64,000 nucleotides of DNA from Bryobacteraceae bacterium (GCA_041394945.1 JAWKHH010000003.1:1302001-1366000), one strand, 5' to 3'; shown: positions 17,191 through 27,568, counted from the stretch's first letter. Made by a program: numbers and translations. Notes: generated by a model from the sequence alone, not told the origin.

Positions 17191-19035
17191 ATGCAACCGA
17201 AATTCACGAGCCGCGCCGGGACCACCATCCTCATGCTGGCTGCCCTATTCACGGGCGTTGCGGCGGCGCAAACCATTCCCGCCGCCGTTCAGGACGCCAC
17301 GACGCGAATCCTTTCCACGATGCCCGAACTGCGCGGGGCCAAGGCCGTAAGCAACACGCCGGCGTACGCCCCGAGGAGCAAGAAGATCATGTTCTGGGAG
17401 GTGAAGTTCATCACCGGAAAGGGCCTGCCGGCGGGCTACATGTTCGTGGACCTGAACGGCAAGGTGATCGAGATGGGGACCAAGGGTCTGAGCAAGACCG
17501 AGCGGCTTGCCCGGTTGACCAAGGGGCAGCCGTTCAAGACGGTCCGGCTGACGTCGCACTTCGCCGTGGCCGAGGATGGCGCCGGAAAAGTGATCGCGCA
17601 ACTGGGGCGGCAGCCGCGGCTGTTTTCGGACCACGTATTGAACCGGGAGATCGAAGCGCCGGCGCAAACGGTCTGGTCCTTCGACCGGGCCACGGCGCGG
17701 GCCGGGGATACGCAGATCTACCGGCAGTACACGAACTTCGATGCGGCCTACAACGACTACGCCACGAATTACGAGCGGCTTTTCGTCGACCGTGTCTTCA
17801 GCCCCAACATGCCCGACTCCGGCATGATGCGGCAGATGACGATTCCCAACGACGACAACGGGACAGGCAACGGCGATCCGCTGGCGGAGAACGGAAACGC
17901 CACGTCGGCGGCTTACGCTGAAGCCATCGGCCGCGGCAACACGATCCGCATGAAGCAGCTCGCTCCGTATCCGCAGGAACCGCTGAATGACCGGAGCTGG
18001 TTTAGCGGCTGCGGACCCACGGCCGTGTTCAATATGCTCGCCTGGCACGACAACAACTGGGTACCGGACCTGCTGCATGGGAGCCCGTCGAACCCGAACA
18101 CGCAGCCATCCAACTACACCGTGCTCGGGCAGGCCAACTACACGAAGATGCTGCGCGAAGCGATGGGCACGTTCAACTCGCCTGGCAACGACCAGGGCGC
18201 TACGTTTCCCTGGGACATGGACCAGGGATTGAAGCACGCGCAGAACTACGGGTCGTTCAACGTGGACCGCGCGTACACTTACGCGCTGCCGTTTTCGCCG
18301 AGCGCCCGCGACCTGGTGAAGACCGCGATCAAGACGCTGGGCAAGCCGGCGATCATCGGCTACTGGAGCGACATCCACTACGATCTCGCCTACAAGTACT
18401 TTTCCGACGGCGGCATCCCGAAGTTCTACGTGGACCTCGACGATGAAGACGGGGTCTGGGTGGACGGCGACGATCTGTTCTACGCCGCAGTGGTTTACAA
18501 CTACGAGATCAAGGGCAACCTGATCACCAACGGCAGCTTCGAAGCCGGCAACCCGGGATGGGGAGGCACGGGCGCGCGCGGCATCACGCTTCGGAACATG
18601 GGCGCGCACCAGGGTCTTGCTTTCGGCTGGCTCGGTTCGTCGACGGGCGCGGCCGGCACGATCCTGCGATTCATGCCCTACAAGAACAACGCGCTCAGCT
18701 ACACGGTGGAGGCGTACTTCAAGGCGCCGGCGGGCGCCAAGGCGTGGATCAAGGTGGTCAACATCATGAACAACACCGTCGAACGTTCGGTGAGCGTGCC
18801 GACATCGTCGAACTGGACGCGGGTTCAGCTCGGGAGCATCACGCAGACCACGACGCCACGAACGGTGCTGTTGATGGTGGAAGGGGCGAGCGGCAACAAC
18901 CTGACGCTCGTGGATAGCGTCCGCATCATGCCGACGATGCCGCAGGGGCTTCCGGGGAACGATCCGGGGCAGGAACCTTGCGTCCCGGCGAAACCGGGCG
19001 GCGGAATGACGGACGGGTGTTTCGACATCCCGTAG
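17191..19035 (+). CDS. secreted C39-like cysteine peptidase-fold protein with carbohydrate-binding-like tail
   Basis: The ATG at 17191 follows AAGGAGA at good spacing, and the 614-residue product has a clear signal peptide (cleavage after VAAAQ, near residue 27). Residues about 30-160 resemble a propeptide. Around 270 lies the Cys motif SGCGPTAVFNMLAWHD, followed by PAIIGYWSDIHYDLAY with a candidate His, which together suggest a peptidase C39-like papain fold. Residues about 447-590 (NLITNGSFEAGNPGW...LTLVDSVRIM) form a jelly-roll module of the CBM4/9 type. Two cysteines close the protein. Catalytic activity is inferred. A small hairpin, GGATGGC/GCCATCC (17150-17166), lies in the leader, and a strong terminator follows the gene. 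Confidence 0.75.
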   Translation: MQPKFTSRAGTTILMLAALFTGVAAAQTIPAAVQDATTRILSTMPELRGAKAVSNTPAYAPRSKKIMFWEVKFITGKGLPAGYMFVDLNGKVIEMGTKGLSKTERLARLTKGQPFKTVRLTSHFAVAEDGAGKVIAQLGRQPRLFSDHVLNREIEAPAQTVWSFDRATARAGDTQIYRQYTNFDAAYNDYATNYERLFVDRVFSPNMPDSGMMRQMTIPNDDNGTGNGDPLAENGNATSAAYAEAIGRGNTIRMKQLAPYPQEPLNDRSWFSGCGPTAVFNMLAWHDNNWVPDLLHGSPSNPNTQPSNYTVLGQANYTKMLREAMGTFNSPGNDQGATFPWDMDQGLKHAQNYGSFNVDRAYTYALPFSPSARDLVKTAIKTLGKPAIIGYWSDIHYDLAYKYFSDGGIPKFYVDLDDEDGVWVDGDDLFYAAVVYNYEIKGNLITNGSFEAGNPGWGGTGARGITLRNMGAHQGLAFGWLGSSTGAAGTILRFMPYKNNALSYTVEAYFKAPAGAKAWIKVVNIMNNTVERSVSVPTSSNWTRVQLGSITQTTTPRTVLLMVEGASGNNLTLVDSVRIMPTMPQGLPGNDPGQEPCVPAKPGGGMTDGCFDIP

Positions 19036-19054
19036 AGAGCGCACAATCCGGCCG

Positions 19055-19095
19055 AACCGCTCTCCCTTGGCATGGCGCCGAGGGAGAGCGGTTTT
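19055..19095 (+). terminator. rho-independent terminator
   Basis: A 13-bp perfect stem, AACCGCTCTCCCT (19055-19067) with AGGGAGAGCGGTT (19081-19093), is followed by further T. It ends transcription of the secreted protein gene. The tail merges into TATAAT (19095-19100), a possible -10 for the next gene. Confidence 0.85.
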
Positions 19096-19111
19096 ATAAT
19101 GAGGCCCAGTG

Positions 19112-19504
19112 ATGAAGAAGGGTCCAGCGGCCGCCGATCCGGAGGCCTATGTCGCCGCGCTCGATGGATGGCGGCGGGAATGCGTGGCGGGGCTGCGGGA
19201 TGCGGTTCGTGGGGCGGCGCGGATGGAGGAGCAGATCCGGTGGGGGCACCTGGTGTACGCTTCGAACGGGCCGGTCTTGCTGATCCGCGCCGAGGCCGAG
19301 CGCGTGCTGTTCGGTTTCTGGCGGGGGCGGCGGTTGCGGGAGATCGAACCGCGGTTGAAGCCGGGCGGCAAGTACGAGATGGCGACGGTGGAGTTGCGCG
19401 AGGGTGGGGTGGTGAGTCCGGCGACGGTGCGGCGGCTGGTGCGGGAAGCAGTTGCGCTCAACGAGAAGCTGGGCGATCCGACGCTGGCCGCTAAACGCTC
19501 CTAA
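19112..19504 (+). CDS. DUF1801 domain-containing protein
   Basis: This 130-residue cytosolic protein carries the DUF1801 (YdhG-like) pattern: a helix (WRRECVAGLRDAVRGAARM), EEQIRWGHLVY, a short core with VLFGFWRGRRL, and a C-terminal helix (TVRRLVREAVALNEKL). The fold resembles small ligand- or iron-binding proteins (frataxin-like), but no biochemical role is established. The ATG at 19112 is preferred over the overlapping GTG at 19109. It is a single gene with a TATAAT 11 bases upstream inside the previous terminator, and it converges on the FAD oxidoreductase at 19548. Confidence 0.82.
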   Translation: MKKGPAAADPEAYVAALDGWRRECVAGLRDAVRGAARMEEQIRWGHLVYASNGPVLLIRAEAERVLFGFWRGRRLREIEPRLKPGGKYEMATVELREGGVVSPATVRRLVREAVALNEKLGDPTLAAKRS

Positions 19505-19506
19505 GG

Positions 19507-19547
19507 ATTCACCGGCACAACGGAGCTGGCGGGGCGCCCTGTGCCGG
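19507..19547. repeat. intergenic hairpin, copy 1 of a dispersed motif
   Basis: Arms CCGGCACA (19512-19519) and TGTGCCGG (19540-19547) pair perfectly. The left half matches the hairpin at 53434-53467 at 20 of 24 positions (consensus ATTCRCCGGCRCAACGGAG, then YTGGS). Both copies lie between convergent genes. Confidence 0.55.
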
Positions 19548-21104
19548 CTAGCCGCGCGGCTGGTAGGTCATCACCGCGCCGGCCGCTTCGAGCTTCTTGC
19601 GGAGCGCGGCGGCATCGACGTCCTGCACGGCTTCTCCCGCCTCGATCGCCATCTTCGCGGCGAGGCCGGCGGCCTCGCCCATGATCATGTACACGGGCTC
19701 CATCCGGAGCGTCGAGTAGGTGACATGGCTCGAGGAGACGCACACGGGCACGAGCAGATTCCGCGCCTGCTTCTTCTTCGGGAGCAGCACGCGATAGGGG
19801 ATTTGATAGGGCTCGACGGGGACTTCCATGTTGCCCTCGTTCTGGACCGAGCCATCGGGCTGGACGAAGCGGAAGACGTTGTGCGAGTCGCTATTGTAGG
19901 AGCCCATGCCGATGGCGTCAGCCTTTTCGCGGTCAGTCTGCACGTCTTTCTGGGTCATCACGAAATCGCCGACCATGCGGCGCGCTTCGCGAACGTAGAG
20001 CTGGTGCGGCCAGTTATTGGTGTCGACGAACTCGTCGGCGGCGAGTCCCCATTCGCCCACTTCGTTGCGCAGGGGTTCGGGCACGCGGGGGTCGTTGGCG
20101 AGGAACCAGAAGAGCCCGGCCGTGTAGTCGATGTGGTCCTGCCAGAGGCGGGCGCGGGTGTTGTAGTCGCCGGCCGGGTAGGCCCAACTGGCGTTGATGA
20201 AGTCGGTAGAGAATGGGCCGCGGTTGTTGATGTCCGTCTTGCGGTTGGGCATTTTGGAGACGATGAACAGGTCGTTCATCTTCGCCGGACGGCCGCGGTG
20301 TTTCTCAAACCCGGCGGCGTAGCGCAGCAGGATTTCGAAAACCGCCGGATCGTAGCGTTTGGGTCGAGCGATCGCGACGCGATTGCGCGGATCGTCGGTG
20401 AGGCACATCCGGAAGTTGTAGGCCTGGACCTTCTTGTCGGCCGTGCCAATGGGTCCGCGCGGGCCGGGCATGATTCCGGGCAGCAACTGCCCGGGAGCGG
20501 CGGCGGCTGAAACCGGGAAGTCGAATTGATGGTTGCGATCCTTGGGGCGAATCCCGGCGAGCGACTCGCCGTATTCGGCTGCTCCCTCGCGACCGATGGT
20601 TAGCGAGACGCCGGCCTGGGCGAGCAGGTCGCCCTCGTAGCTCGCGTCCATGAAGACTTTCGCCTGGAGGGAGGCTCCGTTCTCGAAATAGATTTCGCGG
20701 ATTTCGCCGCGCCGTTTGCGGACTCCGGTCTCCGGCCGGAGCCGGTGGCCAAACAGCACTTGCACCTTGGCTTCGGCGAGCATCTCCTTGAGCACCAGTT
20801 CGGCCACGTGCGGCTCGAAGTACCAGGTGATCTCCTCACCGTACTTCTTGCCGACGCGCTTGTAGAACTCGAGCGACATGCCACCGATGGTTTCTTTCTT
20901 GCCGTGGTCGGTGCGGCCGAGGCCGCCGGAGGTCATGCCGCCGACGTGCTGGCCGGGCTCGGCGATGGCGACGCGCAAGCCTGCGCGGGCCGCCGCCACG
21001 GCCGCGATCACACCGCCGGCGGTGGCCGCGTATATGGCGACGTCGTAGGGGGGGGCGTCAGCGGCCGCCATGGGAGCAGCCAGGAGCAACTCGCGCCTGG
21101 TCAC
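19548..21104 (-). CDS. FAD-dependent oxidoreductase (FAD_oxidored family), secreted
   Basis: The 518-residue protein begins MTRRELLLAAPMAAADA, a short Tat/Sec-like leader. FAD binding follows at DVAIYAATAGGVIAAVAAARAG and a glycine-rich GQHVGGMTSGGLGRTDHG, characteristic of PF12831. Later landmarks are VFMDASYEGDLLAQAGV and the FAD-closing EPVYMIMGEAAGLAAKMAI near the C-terminus. Family members are often associated with sugar-acid or polyol oxidation; the substrate is unknown. The GTG at 21104 overlaps the sulfatase stop (GTGA), so sulfatase and oxidoreductase form one operon. This suggests sequential processing of a sulfated carbohydrate. Confidence 0.87.
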   Translation of the reverse strand: MTRRELLLAAPMAAADAPPYDVAIYAATAGGVIAAVAAARAGLRVAIAEPGQHVGGMTSGGLGRTDHGKKETIGGMSLEFYKRVGKKYGEEITWYFEPHVAELVLKEMLAEAKVQVLFGHRLRPETGVRKRRGEIREIYFENGASLQAKVFMDASYEGDLLAQAGVSLTIGREGAAEYGESLAGIRPKDRNHQFDFPVSAAAAPGQLLPGIMPGPRGPIGTADKKVQAYNFRMCLTDDPRNRVAIARPKRYDPAVFEILLRYAAGFEKHRGRPAKMNDLFIVSKMPNRKTDINNRGPFSTDFINASWAYPAGDYNTRARLWQDHIDYTAGLFWFLANDPRVPEPLRNEVGEWGLAADEFVDTNNWPHQLYVREARRMVGDFVMTQKDVQTDREKADAIGMGSYNSDSHNVFRFVQPDGSVQNEGNMEVPVEPYQIPYRVLLPKKKQARNLLVPVCVSSSHVTYSTLRMEPVYMIMGEAAGLAAKMAIEAGEAVQDVDAAALRKKLEAAGAVMTYQPRG

Positions 21105-22474
21105 TCGCCGGATACCTCACGCTTCCAGGCGTGGATGCGGCTGGTAAGCTCGTCGACGATGTTCGGATGCAGGCGGTGGAGGTTCTTCGCTTCGCCGGGG
21201 TCGGCTTCGAGGTCGGAGAGGAACACTTCGTCCTCGCCTGAGAGCGGTTTCTTCTCGCCGGGGGTGCGGCCGTAGGGATTCCCCTTGAGCACGAGCTTCC
21301 ACTTGCCCATGCGCGCGGCGAGTTGGCCATTGTTTTCCCAGAAGATCGCCTCGTGCGGCGATGGCGCGCCTTCGGCGGCCAACGGGAGGATGTTACTTCC
21401 GTCGATCTTGTGGCCCTCGGGCGGCGCCACGCCGGCCGCGGCGCAGGCGGTGGGGAGAATGTCCATCGTCATCGCGATTTCACCGATGGTGCGGCCGGAA
21501 GGGATTTGCCCGGGCCAGCTCATGATGCCGGGAACGTGCATCCCGCCGTCGAACAGCGAGAACTTGAAGCCGCGGTAGGGCGAGTTGTCGCCGGCGGTGG
21601 CGGGCTCCTGGTTCAGGCCGGCGCGCGGCTCGGTGGTGGCGCCGTTGTCGGCGATGTAGAAGATAAGTGTGTTTTCGAGGAGGCGGTTTCGCGAAAGTTC
21701 GGCGCGGATGCCACCCACTGCGTCGTCGACGGCGGCGAGCATCGCAGCGTAGGTGCGGCGCTCAGGCGCGAGGTTCGGGAAGCGCTCCAGGTAGCGGCGC
21801 GGGGCGTGCATCGGGTAGTGCGGCGCGTTGAAGGTGACGGTGAGGAAGAACGGATCGGTCCAGTTGCGGCGGATGAATCCGGCGGCTTCGGCGGCGACGC
21901 GGTCCGTGAGGTACTCGCCGTCCTCGAAGATCTCGTCGTTGTTCCGGAAGAGCGAATGGAAGTTGACGGTGCGGCCGCGGCCGCTTTCGCCCCAGTAGTA
22001 GCGGTGCGAATAGAAGTCGACGCAGCCGGGCAGGAAACCGTAGAAGTAGTCGAACCCGTGGGCGTTGGGGCTGGATTCCGGCGTATCGCCGAGGTGCCAC
22101 TTGCCGATCAGCCCGGTGCGGTACCCGGCGTTCTTCAGAATCCTCGCGGTGGTGAGCTGTTCCGGCTTGAGGGCGGCGCCGTTGGAGGGGATGCCGGCGC
22201 GGGCGGGGTAGCGGCCGGTCATCAAAGAGCCGCGCGAGGGCGCGCAGACGGGGGCGTTCGAGTACCAGTTGGTGAATCGCGCTCCGTTGGCGGCGAGGGC
22301 GTCGATATTCGGGGTGCGGAGGTCGCCGGCGCCGTAGCAGCCGAGGTCATGCGCGCCCTGATCGTCTGTCATCAGGACGACGATGTTAGGCCGCGGGCGG
22401 GCGGGGGCCGCCTGAAAAGCGGAGGCGGCCGCTGGTGTGGCGGCCGCCAGGAGTTGTCGTCGAGTGAGTGGCAA
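21101..22474 (-). CDS. arylsulfatase-type sulfatase (formylglycine-dependent), secreted
   Basis: Sulfatases hydrolyse sulfate esters. The 457-residue product starts MPLTRRQLLAAATPAAASAFQ, a twin-arginine-like leader. Metal ligands are in VVLMTDDQGAHDLGCYG (Asp37/Asp38). The catalytic Cys is at about 77 in CAPSRGSLMTGRYPAR, the CxPSR site matured to formylglycine. Later come GKWHLG, NAPHYPM and FYIADNGA with the second metal site. The start is TTG at 22474, five bases past the rpoD stop, with no clear ribosome-binding site; no alternative start keeps the leader. It probably depends on rpoD read-through or coupling, an odd partner for a catabolic enzyme. Confidence 0.92.
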   Translation of the reverse strand: MPLTRRQLLAAATPAAASAFQAAPARPRPNIVVLMTDDQGAHDLGCYGAGDLRTPNIDALAANGARFTNWYSNAPVCAPSRGSLMTGRYPARAGIPSNGAALKPEQLTTARILKNAGYRTGLIGKWHLGDTPESSPNAHGFDYFYGFLPGCVDFYSHRYYWGESGRGRTVNFHSLFRNNDEIFEDGEYLTDRVAAEAAGFIRRNWTDPFFLTVTFNAPHYPMHAPRRYLERFPNLAPERRTYAAMLAAVDDAVGGIRAELSRNRLLENTLIFYIADNGATTEPRAGLNQEPATAGDNSPYRGFKFSLFDGGMHVPGIMSWPGQIPSGRTIGEIAMTMDILPTACAAAGVAPPEGHKIDGSNILPLAAEGAPSPHEAIFWENNGQLAARMGKWKLVLKGNPYGRTPGEKKPLSGEDEVFLSDLEADPGEAKNLHRLHPNIVDELTSRIHAWKREVSGE

Positions 22475-22476
22475 CG

Positions 22477-24006
<1,530 letters not shown>

Positions 24007-24357
24007 CTTCTTAACCCACCTCCTGCATAGAGAAACGAATCTCCGACGTGGCTAAGGATCGTTCCTAGTGGGCATCGAGCCAACACGGATAGGCGTGTTT
24101 CTACACGGCTCTTCAATGTACAGGCAACTGATCCGCAATACAAACGGGCACTGCCTCGTAGTATAACACCGTTCATCAAACTGGAACAAGAGCAATCTTC
24201 GTTAACCCGAACAAAATGTTGATGATGCCTACCCCCTGGCAGTCCCCGTACGGGGATTTTGCGGCCGCCATCGGTTTACAGATGCTGTCGCCAGTTCGGA
24301 CGTTACGGCTACACCACCGTCAGGGTAGTGAATATTGATTTTACAAGTGTTTCGTTT
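24007..24357. other. intergenic region between rpoD and nrdR
   Basis: These 351 bp are AT-richer than their surroundings and contain the rpoD promoter (24160-24189) and the rpoD leader. There is also a 12-bp palindrome, CCCCGTACGGGG (24244-24255), of unknown use. I see no gene in it. Confidence 0.6.
24160..24189 (-). promoter_or_regulatory. promoter of rpoD
   Basis: On the minus strand there is TTGTTC (24184-24189), an 18-bp spacer and an extended -10, TGtTATACT, with TATACT at 24160-24165. The predicted start is near 24153. Confidence 0.65.
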
Positions 24358-24867
24358 TCAGGGAGTTGTCCCGAAATCCAGCGTTGCGCCGGTGGGGCGG
24401 TCGCGATCGGCGGCCCGCTGTTTCATCAGCGCTTCCAACTCACCGAAGAAAGCTTCCACATCCTGAAAGTCACGGTAAACCGACGCAAATCTCACAAAAG
24501 CTACTTTGTCGAGGACGCGGAGCCGCTCCATGAGCAGTTCTCCTACTTCGGTAGTAGAAATTTCGCGGTCCGGCGACTCCGACAGACGGCTCTCCACCTC
24601 GTCGACGATTTCGGCGAGCCGGCCCATGCTTACCGGCCGTTTTTCGCAAGCGCGGAGCAGGCCGGAGAGCACCTTTTGACGCTCGAATTTTTCCCTGCGG
24701 CCACCTTTCTTGATGACCATGTAGGGAATCTCATCGATTCGTTCGTAGGTTGTGAACCGGCGGGCGCATTTGAGACACTCCCGCCGCCGGCGCACGACAT
24801 CGGCCTCCTTGCTTTCGCGCGAATCGATCACCTTGTCTTCGCGATGCTGGCAAAAGGGGCAAGTCAT
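24358..24867 (-). CDS. nrdR: transcriptional repressor NrdR
   Basis: NrdR represses ribonucleotide reductase genes in response to the adenine nucleotide bound in its ATP cone. The 169-residue protein has the zinc ribbon (Cys3, Cys6, Cys31, Cys34 in MTCPFC...ECLKCARRFTTYE) and the ATP-cone domain (about residues 49-139, VIKKGGRREKFERQKVLSGL...). The ATG at 24867 has GAGGAGAT immediately upstream. The C-terminal tail of about 20 residues is somewhat longer than usual. No ribonucleotide reductase gene is in the window, so its targets lie elsewhere. Confidence 0.96.
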   Translation of the reverse strand: MTCPFCQHREDKVIDSRESKEADVVRRRRECLKCARRFTTYERIDEIPYMVIKKGGRREKFERQKVLSGLLRACEKRPVSMGRLAEIVDEVESRLSESPDREISTTEVGELLMERLRVLDKVAFVRFASVYRDFQDVEAFFGELEALMKQRAADRDRPTGATLDFGTTP

Positions 24868-24900
24868 AATATCTCCTCTGCGGGCCGGCCTGGCGGCGTG

Positions 24901-25917
24901 CTAGGCGCCGGGTCCGTTTGCGGAACTCCCGGCGGGATGCTCCAGGTGGCCGAGCTTGCTCCACTGGAGCCCTTCGTGAAAACCGAGGGCAAGCCCAACC
25001 GGAACGATTACTACAAATGTAACAATCCAGGAAATCAGTGCGATCCCGGTGGAGCTGTCGAGCGGCAGCCCGAACAATTCGGTCAAGATCACCACCGCGA
25101 CGATCTGCATTCCTCCGCCGACGCCCGGGATCTGGACCACGGACCCGAACGCGACGAAACCGACATAGATCATGACGCCGTTCCAACCCATGCCGGAGAC
25201 GGCCGGAATCGATTGAAACAGGCACCAGTTACAGACTACGATGAGCACCCACTCCAGAATGGACCAGGCGAACACTTCGCCGACAGCGCGCCAGCTCTTG
25301 GTGGATTCAACGCCGTGGCGGAACGCCTTGACGGCGGATGCGGTCCAGGCCTGATAGCGGTCCGGCAGCACGGCCAATCCGTCGAGAATCCGGCGTTCGC
25401 TTTGTTCGCCGTACTGCCGGAGCGCAAGAAAGATGACGGCGCACAGCAGGCCGATGCCTCCGACGAAGTAGCCGCCGGCTTCGAGGACCCAGCGCATCCG
25501 GTCGCCGACTTGAACGGCGGAATCGCGGACGCGGGAGAGTGCGTAGCCGAAGATGAGGAGGGCCATGACGAGGTCGTAGATGCGCTCGAGGAGCCAGGCG
25601 GCCATTTGAGAGGAAAACGACAATTTTTCGCGGCGGGCGATCAGGTAGGGGCGGGCCATCTCGCCGGGACGCCCGAAAAGGACGAGGGCGGTGAAGCCGA
25701 TGGCGGTGGCGGTGAAGAGGCCCCAAATGCTGGGATGGGCTTTTTGGGGGCGGATCAGAATCCGCCACCGGAAGGCGCGGCCGACGTAGGTGGAGAAGGC
25801 GAGTGCGAGGGCGACGGCGAACCAGCCGGGGCGGAGCTGGCGGAAGGTGGCCGCGAAGCGCTCCCATTCGAAGCTCCCGCCGGACCACATGCGCCAGGCA
25901 ACCCAAGCTGCAATCAA
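24901..25917 (-). CDS. UPF0104/YbhN-like flippase-domain membrane protein (start uncertain)
   Basis: This is a multi-span membrane protein of the lysylphosphatidylglycerol synthase transmembrane-region family (YbhN/AglD-like), thought to move lipid-linked substrates or glycolipids. Conserved pieces are AFRWRILIRPQK, FGRPGEMARPYLIARR (the glycine/arginine signature, about residues 82-97) and GVGGGMQIVAVVILTELFG. The only usable start is TTG at 25917, with no ribosome-binding site. It leaves the first membrane helix cut short. The same frame stays open upstream and encodes a basic stretch plus hydrophobic residues (RLWITASIAILL), but contains no ATG, GTG or TTG before an in-frame stop. A non-canonical start or an indel is likely. 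Confidence 0.82.
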   Translation of the reverse strand: MIAAWVAWRMWSGGSFEWERFAATFRQLRPGWFAVALALAFSTYVGRAFRWRILIRPQKAHPSIWGLFTATAIGFTALVLFGRPGEMARPYLIARREKLSFSSQMAAWLLERIYDLVMALLIFGYALSRVRDSAVQVGDRMRWVLEAGGYFVGGIGLLCAVIFLALRQYGEQSERRILDGLAVLPDRYQAWTASAVKAFRHGVESTKSWRAVGEVFAWSILEWVLIVVCNWCLFQSIPAVSGMGWNGVMIYVGFVAFGSVVQIPGVGGGMQIVAVVILTELFGLPLDSSTGIALISWIVTFVVIVPVGLALGFHEGLQWSKLGHLEHPAGSSANGPGA

Positions 25918-26226
25918 CAGGATGGCGATCGAAGCAGTGATCCAGAGCCGAGCGATGCCGGCTTTGCGGCGCCTGCCCGCCGCGGGGCGGGGATCGCTAC
26001 GGGGAGGTCTGCGATCGCAGTTGCGGAGGGGTAAGATGCGCTTTACTCCCGAAAACCTGTTCCGCGGCGCCGAATTCCGGCCAACATCCGCAGATGCCGT
26101 GAACTTCTCATGATAGTTCTTCGTTGAACATTATGGAACACGCGCCGGAGCGGCTCCACGGGAAGGAAGGCTTTTCGGTACTGGCGCCCGGCGTTGTTCA
26201 GTCTGAATACTTTTGCGAGGATAAGA

Positions 26227-26895
26227 ATGACTTCCGCGGTGTTGACGTTTCCGGTCCTGGTCCATGGTCCCGTCAGGGGCAAGTCGATGACCGGACTCGC
26301 CGGCTCCAATTCCTGGAACGAACGAAATTTGGAAACCGACGCGCAGTTGGTGGAACGGTGCCTCCACGGAGATGACTCCGCCTGGGAGGATCTCGTTCGA
26401 GCGCATACGCGGCGGGTTTACGCGATCTGCCTGCGGTTCACCGGGTCCGACGGGGAGGCGCAGGATATTACGCAGGACGTGTTCCTGCGCGTGTTCCAGA
26501 CGCTGCGGACGTTCCGGGCGGGCGAGGGCTCGTTCGTGGTGTGGCTTTCGCGGCTGACGCGGAACCTGCTGATCGACAACTACCGCCGGTCCAAGATGCA
26601 GCGGGCGAGCGCGCCGATTGAGGACCAATTGCCGATGCTCGAGGCGCGTGCCACGCACGGCATATCCACCGAGGGGATGCTGGCGAGGCGGGAGGCCAAC
26701 GAAGTGCTGCGCTCGGCGTTGACGAGGCTGTCGCCGGAGCTGCGCGAGGCGGTGATTCTGCGGGATCTCGAGGAGCTCGACTACCGCGAGATCGCCGACG
26801 TGCTGCAAATTCCGGAAGGTACGGTAAAATCGCGGCTCAACCGGGGCCGCGCCGAGCTGGCGCGTGTTCTGAGACAGAGAAAGGTTCTGATCTGA
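26227..26895 (+). CDS. ECF-type RNA polymerase sigma factor (cassette 2)
   Basis: The protein has about 222 residues from the ATG at 26227, chosen because GAGG lies six bases upstream. An ATG at 26287 would remove 20 residues and also fits the family. Sigma-2 begins at TDAQLVERCLHGDDSAWEDLV and includes DITQDVFLRVFQTLRTF. Sigma-4 has LSPELREAVILRDLEELDY and the helix-turn-helix REIADVLQIPEGTVKSRLNRG. The zinc-finger anti-sigma gene starts two bases after the stop, followed by three envelope genes in one run to a terminator at 29907. It is probably held inactive at the membrane by that partner. Confidence 0.9.
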   Translation: MTSAVLTFPVLVHGPVRGKSMTGLAGSNSWNERNLETDAQLVERCLHGDDSAWEDLVRAHTRRVYAICLRFTGSDGEAQDITQDVFLRVFQTLRTFRAGEGSFVVWLSRLTRNLLIDNYRRSKMQRASAPIEDQLPMLEARATHGISTEGMLARREANEVLRSALTRLSPELREAVILRDLEELDYREIADVLQIPEGTVKSRLNRGRAELARVLRQRKVLI

Positions 26896-26896
26896 C

Positions 26897-27568
26897 ATGG
26901 AACCGCGAGCGATCACCTGCGCCGAGGCCGAGATTCTGTTGGCGGCCGAACTCGACAACGCAGCCGAGTTCGACGCTCAGGCTCGTGCTTCGCTCCGGGC
27001 GCACCGGGCGGGATGCCCGGCGTGCGAGGAGATGGCGCGTGACGCCGCGGCCGCCTTCGAGTTTCTGGCCGATGTTCCGCCGGTGGAGGCTCCGCCGGCG
27101 CTGGTGAACCGAATCCTGTTCCATACGGCAGAGCAGATGCGGCTGGCCGGAGGTCCGCCGATGCCGGCCGTGGCGGCGGTGGCGCGGCCGTGGTGGCGCG
27201 CGCTGCTCGAGCCGGTGCTGCGGCCGCGGCTGGCGATGGGAATGGCGATGACGATCCTCTCGTTTTCGATGATCGGGCGGCTGGCCGGGGTGCCACAGCG
27301 GCAGCTCACGGCGGACGATCTGCAGCCTGCCCACGTGTGGAGCACGATCGATACGAGGCTGCAGCGGGTTTGGGACCGGGCGGTGATGTACTACGAGAAT
27401 CTCCGCTTGGTTTACGAGGTGCAGGACCGCCTCCGCGAATGGTCCGAACAAGAAGAAAAAGACGCGCGGGAGCGACGCCGCGCACAGCCGATCCTCGCCG
27501 AGGAGCCGGCGCCCGATGACCGTTCCCCCCAGGGCCCAAGCGAAAAATCACGACGAGGAGATCGATAA
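26897..27568 (+). CDS. anti-sigma factor with zinc-finger (zf-HC2-type) domain
   Basis: The 223-residue protein has an N-terminal zinc-binding anti-sigma domain with Cys8 and an HxxxCxxC pattern (AHRAGCPAC, about residues 35-43). One membrane span (about 108-127, PRLAMGMAMTILSFSMIG) is followed by an extracytoplasmic helical part rich in Arg/Glu (about 145-200). This is the usual layout of a membrane-anchored regulator that sequesters its ECF sigma. Order and the two-base spacing to the sigma gene support the pairing. The stop overlaps the next ATG by one base (TAATG). Confidence 0.85.
   Translation: MEPRAITCAEAEILLAAELDNAAEFDAQARASLRAHRAGCPACEEMARDAAAAFEFLADVPPVEAPPALVNRILFHTAEQMRLAGGPPMPAVAAVARPWWRALLEPVLRPRLAMGMAMTILSFSMIGRLAGVPQRQLTADDLQPAHVWSTIDTRLQRVWDRAVMYYENLRLVYEVQDRLREWSEQEEKDARERRRAQPILAEEPAPDDRSPQGPSEKSRRGDR

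Noticed and set aside
24244..24255. Palindrome CCCCGTACGGGG followed by ATTTT, considered as a terminator
   Set aside because: The stem is only four base pairs around GTAC, and no rightward gene precedes it. Leftward there is no T-run.
24260..24335. Structured-looking stretch considered as a tRNA
   Set aside because: No T-loop GTTCRA, no acceptor pairing and no anticodon stem could be assembled.
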